Shown here: piece after piece, positions 59,107 through 63,487 of the stretch | Position numbering within the stretch: position 1 is the first letter of the stretch | Layout of the letters: every line of letters begins with the position of its first letter | NCBI GenBank assembly: GCA_029961045.1 | Contig: JASBVN010000002.1 | Coordinates: forward strand, 1-63,487 | From: Alicyclobacillaceae bacterium | Lineage (GTDB): Bacteria > Bacillota > Bacilli > Kyrpidiales > Kyrpidiaceae | DNA: 63,487 bases | Direction: 5' to 3' | Notes under the pieces: model-generated | What the model saw: only the letters and a program-made list of their open reading frames with translations | What the model was told of the DNA's origin: nothing | Databases searched by the model: none | Position numbers and translations under genes: made by a program

Positions 59107-60108
59107 ATGAACAAAATGCGGATTTTTGGCATGTGGACGGCCGTTCTGATGGCGGTGACGGCTCTGGCGGGATGTGGAGCGCCAACCGGACCAGGCGGCG
59201 CGGCGGGCGGAGGAACAAGCGTCAAAAAGATCGGCATTATTCAAATTGTGGATCATCCCGCTTTAAACGAAGCCCGGGACGGGTTCATTCAAGCCTTGGC
59301 GGACGCGGGTTACAAAGAAGGGGAAAAGGTGGTCTTCGACCGGCAGAATGCTCAAAACGACCAGACCACCGCGAAGACGATCGCCGACAAATTCGTCCGG
59401 GACAAGGTCGATCTCATCCTGGCGGTGTCGACGTCGGCCGCCCAAGCGGTTTACAATACGACGAAATCGATTCCGATCGTCATCACCGCCGTGACGAACC
59501 CCGTTTCGGCCGGTTTGGTGCAGTCCATGGATAAACCGGGCACAAACGTTACGGGGACCTCGGACGCCATGCCCATCGCGGAGCATTTTAAACTGATTCA
59601 AGAAGTGTTGCCCAATGCCAAAAGAATCGGCTTCCTCTACAATCCCGGAGAGACGAACTCGTCGGAACAATTTAAGGAAGCGCAAGGGGCGGCGCCGCAG
59701 TTCGGCTTCACTCTCGTTCCCGGCGCGGTCTCCGGCGTCAACGAAGTCAAAACGGCCACCGCGCAGTTGGCGGACAAGGTGGACGCCATCTACGTACCGA
59801 CCGACAACACGGTGGTGTCGGCCATTGCCACCGTCGTACAAACGGCTAAGGAAAAGAAAATCCCGGTCTTCGGTTCGGAAGAGGGTCAGGTGAAGCAGGG
59901 TGCCCTCATCACCAAGGGCATCGACTATCACAAATTGGGTTACCAGGCGGGTCAGATTGCGGTCCGGATTTTGAAAGGCGAGGATCCCAAATCGATTCCG
60001 ATCGAGACCGCCCGTGAGATGAACGTGGTCGTCAATTTGAAAACGGCTCAGGAACTGGGCATCCGCATCCCGGACGCGCTATTGCAAAAGGCCAAGAAGA
60101 TCGAATAG
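59107..60108 (+). CDS. ABC substrate-binding lipoprotein (TrpX/DUF534 family)
   Basis: 333 residues. Lipobox LAGCGA (Cys ~23), then the ABC_sub_bind fold: IGIIQIVDHPALNEARDGFIQAL, LAVSTSAAQAVYNTTKSIPIV, PNAKRIGFLYNPGETNS and the C-terminal IDYHKLGYQAGQIAVRIL. In streptococci such systems import tryptophan or other aromatic amino acids. First of three genes. Confidence 0.9.
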   Translation: MNKMRIFGMWTAVLMAVTALAGCGAPTGPGGAAGGGTSVKKIGIIQIVDHPALNEARDGFIQALADAGYKEGEKVVFDRQNAQNDQTTAKTIADKFVRDKVDLILAVSTSAAQAVYNTTKSIPIVITAVTNPVSAGLVQSMDKPGTNVTGTSDAMPIAEHFKLIQEVLPNAKRIGFLYNPGETNSSEQFKEAQGAAPQFGFTLVPGAVSGVNEVKTATAQLADKVDAIYVPTDNTVVSAIATVVQTAKEKKIPVFGSEEGQVKQGALITKGIDYHKLGYQAGQIAVRILKGEDPKSIPIETAREMNVVVNLKTAQELGIRIPDALLQKAKKIE

Positions 60109-60123
60109 TAGGGGCGGAGGATC

Positions 60124-60993
60124 GTGCTGGACCTCGTTCTGACGGCAGTCAGAGAAGGGCTTTTGTTCGGCGTGATGGCGGCGGGTGTCTTCTTGACCTT
60201 CCGGGTGTTGAACTTTGCCGATCTGACCGTGGACGGCAGTTTCGCACTCGGGGCGGCGGCTTATGCCGCCGTGTTGGCAGGGGGAGGAACGGCCTGGAAG
60301 GGGTTGGTCCTGGCCCTCGCCGCCGGCCTGGCGGCCGGGGCCGTAACGGGCCTGCTGCATACCAAGGCGGGAATCACAGGACTGTTGGCCGGGATTTTGA
60401 CGATGATCGCCTTGTATTCGGTGAATTTGCGCATCATGGGCCGCCCGAACATTCCCTTGTTGAATACGAGGGGGGTTCTCGGATGGTTCGAGCCCCTGGG
60501 GATGTCTGCCGAGGCCAGCGCTTGGACGGTGACGGGGCTGTTTGCCGTTGCCGTCTGGGGGCTGCTCCTGTGGTTGTTTCAGACCAAGTTTGGCTATTTG
60601 TTGCGGGCGACGGGCGACAACCTGCAGATGGTTAAGGCGCTGGGAGTGAATCCGGACTACATGGAAATCTGTGGATTGGCGGTGTCCAACGGATTGGTCG
60701 CTTTATCCGGCGCTCTGGTGGCCCAGTACCAGGGATTTGCCGATGTGAGCATGGGAATCGGCACCATCGTCGCCGGTTTGGCTTCGGTGATCATCGGCGA
60801 GATGCTGATGGGCAGCCGAGGGATCGGGTGGCTGCTGGCCGCGGTCTTTGTGGGGACCTTCGTCTACCGGCTGAGCATCGGCGCGGCTCTGGCTTTGGGC
60901 TTCGCTCCTACGGACCTGAAACTTCTCACGGCGTTGATCGTTTTTGCGGCGTTGACCTTACCGGCGATCCGAAAGAAGGTGCGCCTGTCGTGA
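60124..60993 (+). CDS. ABC transporter permease (TrpY-like)
   Basis: 289 residues, 8-10 hydrophobic segments of the branched-chain amino-acid-type permease (FRVLNFADLTVDGSFALGAA, GILTMIALYSVNLRIMG). GTG start; overlaps the ATPase gene by 4 nt. Confidence 0.88.
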   Translation: MLDLVLTAVREGLLFGVMAAGVFLTFRVLNFADLTVDGSFALGAAAYAAVLAGGGTAWKGLVLALAAGLAAGAVTGLLHTKAGITGLLAGILTMIALYSVNLRIMGRPNIPLLNTRGVLGWFEPLGMSAEASAWTVTGLFAVAVWGLLLWLFQTKFGYLLRATGDNLQMVKALGVNPDYMEICGLAVSNGLVALSGALVAQYQGFADVSMGIGTIVAGLASVIIGEMLMGSRGIGWLLAAVFVGTFVYRLSIGAALALGFAPTDLKLLTALIVFAALTLPAIRKKVRLS

Positions 60994-61790
60994 TCGAGAT
61001 TCGCGATTTGCGCAAGACGTTTTACCGGGGCACCCCCGACGAAATCCAGCTGTTTCGCGGTTTTTCGATGAAAATCGAAAAAGGGGATTTTGTCACGCTC
61101 GTGGGAAGCAACGGGGCAGGCAAATCGACCCTGCTGAACCTGATCGCGGGGAGCCTGATGCCGGATTCCGGGGAGATCCTCGTGGAGGGGCGGGATGTGG
61201 CCCGGATGCCGGAACACAAGCGTTCCGCTTTTATCAGCCGGGTTTTCCAAAATCCGTCCCTCGGGACGTCTCCTTCGCTGACCATTGAAGAGAATCTCTC
61301 GCTGGCTTTGAACAAAGGCCGTCCTTTTGGTCTCGGGCGAGCCAAAGACCGGCGCAGACGGGAGCGGTTTCGGGAACGGCTCGCCGCGTTGGGGCTCGGA
61401 CTGGAAAACAAACTGGACGTGAAGGTGGGCGTGTTGTCCGGCGGGCAGCGCCAGGCCCTGGCCCTTCTGATGGCCACGGAGGTGCCGCCTTCCCTCTTGT
61501 TGCTGGATGAGCACACCGCGGCCCTCGATCCGAACACCGCCGGAGTGATCATGGAAATGACGCGCCGTGTGGTGGAGGAACACCGGATTACGACGCTCAT
61601 GGTGACGCACAATATGAAAAACGCCCTGGACTACGGCAACCGGCTGGTCATGTTGCACCGGGGTTCCATCGTCGTCGATCTCCGGGACGAACAGAAGCGG
61701 GGGCTTACCATCGCGCAATTGATGGACCTGTTCAGCCGCACTTCCGCTTTGACGGACCAGATGGTCCTGGCGGAATTCACCCAAATCTGA
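60990..61790 (+). CDS. ABC transporter ATPase (TrpZ-like)
   Basis: 266 residues. Walker A GSNGAGKSTLLNLIAG, signature LSGGQRQALALL, Walker B LLLLDEHTAALDP (His replaces the usual Pro after Glu, as in this subfamily), H-loop MVTHNMKNAL. The GTGA overlap with the permease stop indicates coupling. Confidence 0.9.
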   Translation: MIEIRDLRKTFYRGTPDEIQLFRGFSMKIEKGDFVTLVGSNGAGKSTLLNLIAGSLMPDSGEILVEGRDVARMPEHKRSAFISRVFQNPSLGTSPSLTIEENLSLALNKGRPFGLGRAKDRRRRERFRERLAALGLGLENKLDVKVGVLSGGQRQALALLMATEVPPSLLLLDEHTAALDPNTAGVIMEMTRRVVEEHRITTLMVTHNMKNALDYGNRLVMLHRGSIVVDLRDEQKRGLTIAQLMDLFSRTSALTDQMVLAEFTQI

Positions 61791-61855
61791 GTCTTTGGTC
61801 GGGATGGGGTAGAGATGGCGGGCAGGCGGCGGGAGAAGGAGGAGCGGGAGAGGAG

Positions 61856-62548
61856 ATGGCCGTTCGACTGAAATGGCACCTGTCACTGACGGGTGTCTGT
61901 TTTGTTTTGGGTTGGTTGTTGACGGTTCAGTACCGGTCGCTGCATCCCTCCGGGTTTTCTGTCGGTGAGGGAGATGTGACTCAAGTGAGCCGCCAACTTG
62001 AAGTGGTGCGGGCCCAAAACAAGTCTCTCGAGGCGCGGGTGGGAGAATTGCAAAAGCAAGTGGACCATCTCGAAAAAGAGTTCGGGGGCGATTTGGCTGC
62101 ATTTGATCAAATGCGGGCGGAGTTGGACAAGGCGCGGATTTTGGCCGGGGCGCCGGTCGCGGGGCCCGGCATTACGGTTACGGTGGACGACGGTAAGGCG
62201 GGGCCGTTTTCGCCGGCGGGCACGCGGGCGATCGTTCAGGAATGGGACATTCTCCGTTTGGTTCACGAATTGTTCGCCAGCGGCGCCGAGGCGGTGGCGG
62301 TCAACGGGCAGCGGTGGGCGGTGGTGAGCGCGCCCGGTAAAGAGGGGGCCGCCGTGCACCTGCGTGCTCCGTACCAGATCCAGGCGGTCGGCGATCCGGC
62401 GGTTCTGATGACAGCCCTTTCGATGCGGGGCGGAGTGTTGGATTGGCTGCGGCAGAGAGGATTGACGGTATCGGCGCCAAAACCGTCGAATAGTCTCCAT
62501 TTGGCCGGTTACGACGGCCGGAGGTGGACCTTCGATATCCGGCAGTAG
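61856..62548 (+). CDS. DUF881 family protein (YlxW/YlxX-like)
   Basis: 230 residues: one N-terminal membrane anchor (LTGVCFVLGWLLTVQYRSL), a coiled coil at ~45-90, then the DUF881 domain (GPGITVTVDDG, VHELFASGAEAVAVNGQRW, PYQIQAVGDPAVL). Function unknown; often near division genes in Firmicutes. Confidence 0.85.
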   Translation: MAVRLKWHLSLTGVCFVLGWLLTVQYRSLHPSGFSVGEGDVTQVSRQLEVVRAQNKSLEARVGELQKQVDHLEKEFGGDLAAFDQMRAELDKARILAGAPVAGPGITVTVDDGKAGPFSPAGTRAIVQEWDILRLVHELFASGAEAVAVNGQRWAVVSAPGKEGAAVHLRAPYQIQAVGDPAVLMTALSMRGGVLDWLRQRGLTVSAPKPSNSLHLAGYDGRRWTFDIRQ

Positions 62549-62572
62549 GCAATCTGCGAAGGGAATACCCCC

Positions 62573-62601
62573 TTGTCAAAACGGCCCGCTTTTGATAAAG
62601 T
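62573..62601 (+). promoter_or_regulatory. Promoter of the tRNA array
   Basis: TTGTCA, 17-bp spacer, TAAAGT, about 30 nt before the first tRNA. Confidence 0.45.
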
Positions 62602-62633
62602 ATCAAATGTCGCCACCCGGAGGGCGGAGGCGT

Positions 62634-62706
62634 TCCTCGGTAGCTCAGCGGTAGAGCGTCCGGCTGTTAACCGGGTGGTCGCAGTTCGAATCCTGCCCGG
62701 GAGCCA
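62634..62706 (+). tRNA. tRNA-Asn (GTT), with arm defects
   Basis: Cloverleaf with anticodon GTT in CTGTTAA and encoded CCA. The T-stem 5' side is one base short (GCAG against CCTGC) and the 3' acceptor strand is also one base short (CCGGGA against TCCTCGG). Confidence 0.65.
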
Positions 62707-62709
62707 CTT

Positions 62710-62786
62710 GCCCCATAGCTCAGTTGGTGAGCGCATCCATGGTAAGGGATGTGAGGCCACCAGTTCGAGCCTGGTTGGGAGCTCCA
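62710..62786 (+). tRNA. tRNA-Thr (GGT)-like, aberrant
   Basis: Anticodon loop ATGGTAA and T-arm ACCAG-TTCGAGC-CTGGT are good; CCA is encoded. Acceptor strands GCCCCAT and TGGGAGC pair poorly, and the D-arm lacks a base (GGTGAGC). Confidence 0.5.
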
Positions 62787-62838
62787 TGCCTCCGACTCCG
62801 TGGGGATTGCCGGATGGCCGGTAAGCGCCGTCCGGCGT

Positions 62839-62913
62839 GGCTCGGTAGCTGGCCGGTAGAGCAGAGGACTGAAAATCCTCGTGTCGGCGGTTCGATTCCG
62901 TCCCGAGCCACCA
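62839..62913 (+). tRNA. tRNA-Phe (GAA)
   Basis: Acceptor GGCTCGG/CCGAGCC, anticodon loop CTGAAAA, T-arm GGCGG-TTCGATT-CCGTC, CCA encoded. The D-arm reads GCTGGCCGGTAGAGC, a one-base-short variant. Confidence 0.75.
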
Positions 62914-62917
62914 GTGG

Positions 62918-62994
62918 GCCACCTTAGCTCAGCCGGTAGAGCACTTCACTGTAATGAAGGGGTCGGCGGTCTGAATCCGCGCCAGGTGGCTCCA
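62918..62994 (+). tRNA. tRNA-Thr (TGT)-like, aberrant
   Basis: Acceptor GCCACCT/AGGTGGC and D-arm are normal, CCA encoded. The anticodon loop is six bases (CTGTAA instead of the expected CTTGTAA), and the T-loop reads TCTGAAT instead of TTCGAAT with an extra GC in the stem. Confidence 0.5.
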
Positions 62995-62997
62995 CGC

Positions 62998-63080
62998 GGA
63001 GGGGTACCAAAGTGGTCAACTGGGGCGGACTGTGGGAACTGTTGGCGTAGCCTTTCGTAGGTTCGAATCCCACTCCACCA
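62998..63080 (+). tRNA. tRNA-Tyr-like, aberrant
   Basis: Class II layout as in tRNA-Tyr (GGAGGGGTACC start, long variable arm, GTAGGTTCGAATCC, CCA). The anticodon stem-loop GCGGACTGTGGGAACTGT does not fold normally, and the 3' acceptor side is shortened. Confidence 0.4.
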
Positions 63081-63098
63081 GAAGCTGATCAGTAAAAA

Positions 63099-63129
63099 CA
63101 TCCGTCGCGCCCTGCGACGGATGTTTTTT
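63099..63129 (+). terminator. Terminator of first tRNA block
   Basis: CATCCGTCGC / GCGACGGATG, 5-nt loop, followed by TTTTTT. Confidence 0.92.
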
Positions 63130-63216
63130 ATGCTGCCAGTCCCTTCCCCGGCGGTCCACAGTGGCTGGAGGACTTCGTGCGTCCATCGCTGTGGGATTTC
63201 ATGCGCTCACAAAGGC

Positions 63217-63245
63217 TTGACATTCTGCACTACACTCTATATAAT
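63217..63245 (+). promoter_or_regulatory. Consensus sigma-A promoter of second tRNA block
   Basis: TTGACA, exactly 17 bp, TATAAT: fully consensus, as expected for stable RNA. Confidence 0.9.
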
Positions 63246-63311
63246 AATCCCTTGGCGTTGATCTCGGTTGGTCATGCTTGAGAATAAAGAAGTTGGAAAT
63301 CCGGCGAGATT

Positions 63312-63381
63312 GGTGACGTGGCGGAATTGGCAGACGCGCAAGATTCATAGTTCTTGTGGTCGCAAGACCCTGGGGTCACCA
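63312..63381 (+). tRNA. tRNA-Leu-like sequence lacking the T-arm
   Basis: Begins like tRNA-Leu (GGTGACGTGGCGGAATTGGC) and the acceptor GGTGAC pairs with GTCACC. The anticodon loop is enlarged (TTCATAGT), the variable arm is GGTC-GCAA-GACC, and the T-arm is missing, so the molecule is ~70 rather than ~85 nt. Perhaps a pseudogene. Confidence 0.4.
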
Positions 63382-63402
63382 ATGGCGGCCGGGTGCCGTC
63401 GC

Positions 63403-63477
63403 GCGGAAGTAGCTCAGAGGTAGAGCATCGCCTTGCCAAGGCGGGGGCCGCGGGTTCGAATCCCGTCTTCCGCTCCA
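63403..63477 (+). tRNA. tRNA-Gly (GCC)
   Basis: Fully regular cloverleaf: GCGGAAG/CTTCCGC acceptor, TTGCCAA anticodon loop, CGGG-TTCGAAT-CCCG T-arm, CCA encoded. Confidence 0.93.
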
Positions 63478-63487
63478 GACCCAGCAT

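Overview
This is a GC-rich Firmicute (Bacillales-like) chromosomal segment. Shine-Dalgarno sites are strong, GTG and TTG starts are frequent, promoters are sigma-A type, a ydaO-class c-di-AMP riboswitch and GlnR/TnrA-type boxes are present, and the NifV/HesA-type nif cluster resembles those of diazotrophic Bacillales. The family content would suit a thermophilic Alicyclobacillaceae member such as Kyrpidia. That is a guess from gene style, not a database result.

Layout. 0-2.2 kb: end of an MFS transporter and an acyl-CoA ligase, both on the minus strand. 2.5-16.5 kb: a compact one-direction nitrogen-fixation cluster, nifB-nifV-nifS-(orphan winged-helix regulator)-nifHDKEN-nifX-DUF269-hesA-nifW-nifZ, with GlnR-like boxes before nifB and nifH. 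16.9-20.1 kb: an AT-richer island with a NahE-like aldolase, a BenE-type symporter and a GntR regulator, probably acquired. 20.4-29.3 kb: a secreted SLH-amidase, two tandem ArsB/NhaD-type transporters, a small flavoprotein, a GNAT/acyl-CoA synthetase-like protein and a TrmH methyltransferase.

29.5-41 kb is a nitrogen-scavenging region with two systems. The first is cyanase with an acyl-CoA-dehydrogenase-like flavoprotein and an OsmC protein, divergent from an NrtABC-type importer, with a LysR regulator at the far end. The second is a five-gene minus-strand operon behind a guanidine-I (ykkC) riboswitch: an NMT1-type importer, a GdmH-like guanidine hydrolase and a nickel/cobalt transporter. The first would deliver ammonia from cyanate (or something that yields cyanate), the second ammonia plus urea from guanidine. 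Together with nif this suggests life under nitrogen shortage. A perfect GlnR/TnrA-type box also precedes an MgtC-ACT gene at 41.1 kb.

41-63.5 kb is mainly housekeeping: an FMN glutamate-synthase-like protein, protein disulfide oxidoreductase, M32 carboxypeptidase, PssA, an SDR, proline dehydrogenase, a c-di-AMP riboswitch before an unknown 104-aa protein, GalT, CsoR-CopZ, a tandem HD-GYP protein in frame with a Usp domain, a NarL-type two-component system with a cysteine-bearing PAS sensor, a polysaccharide deacetylase, GreA, a cold-shock protein, a TrpXYZ-like ABC transporter and a DUF881 protein. The window closes with a tRNA array in which several members have disrupted arms.

I saw no CRISPR array, rRNA, insertion sequence or phage genes. 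Start codons were chosen mainly from Shine-Dalgarno spacing.
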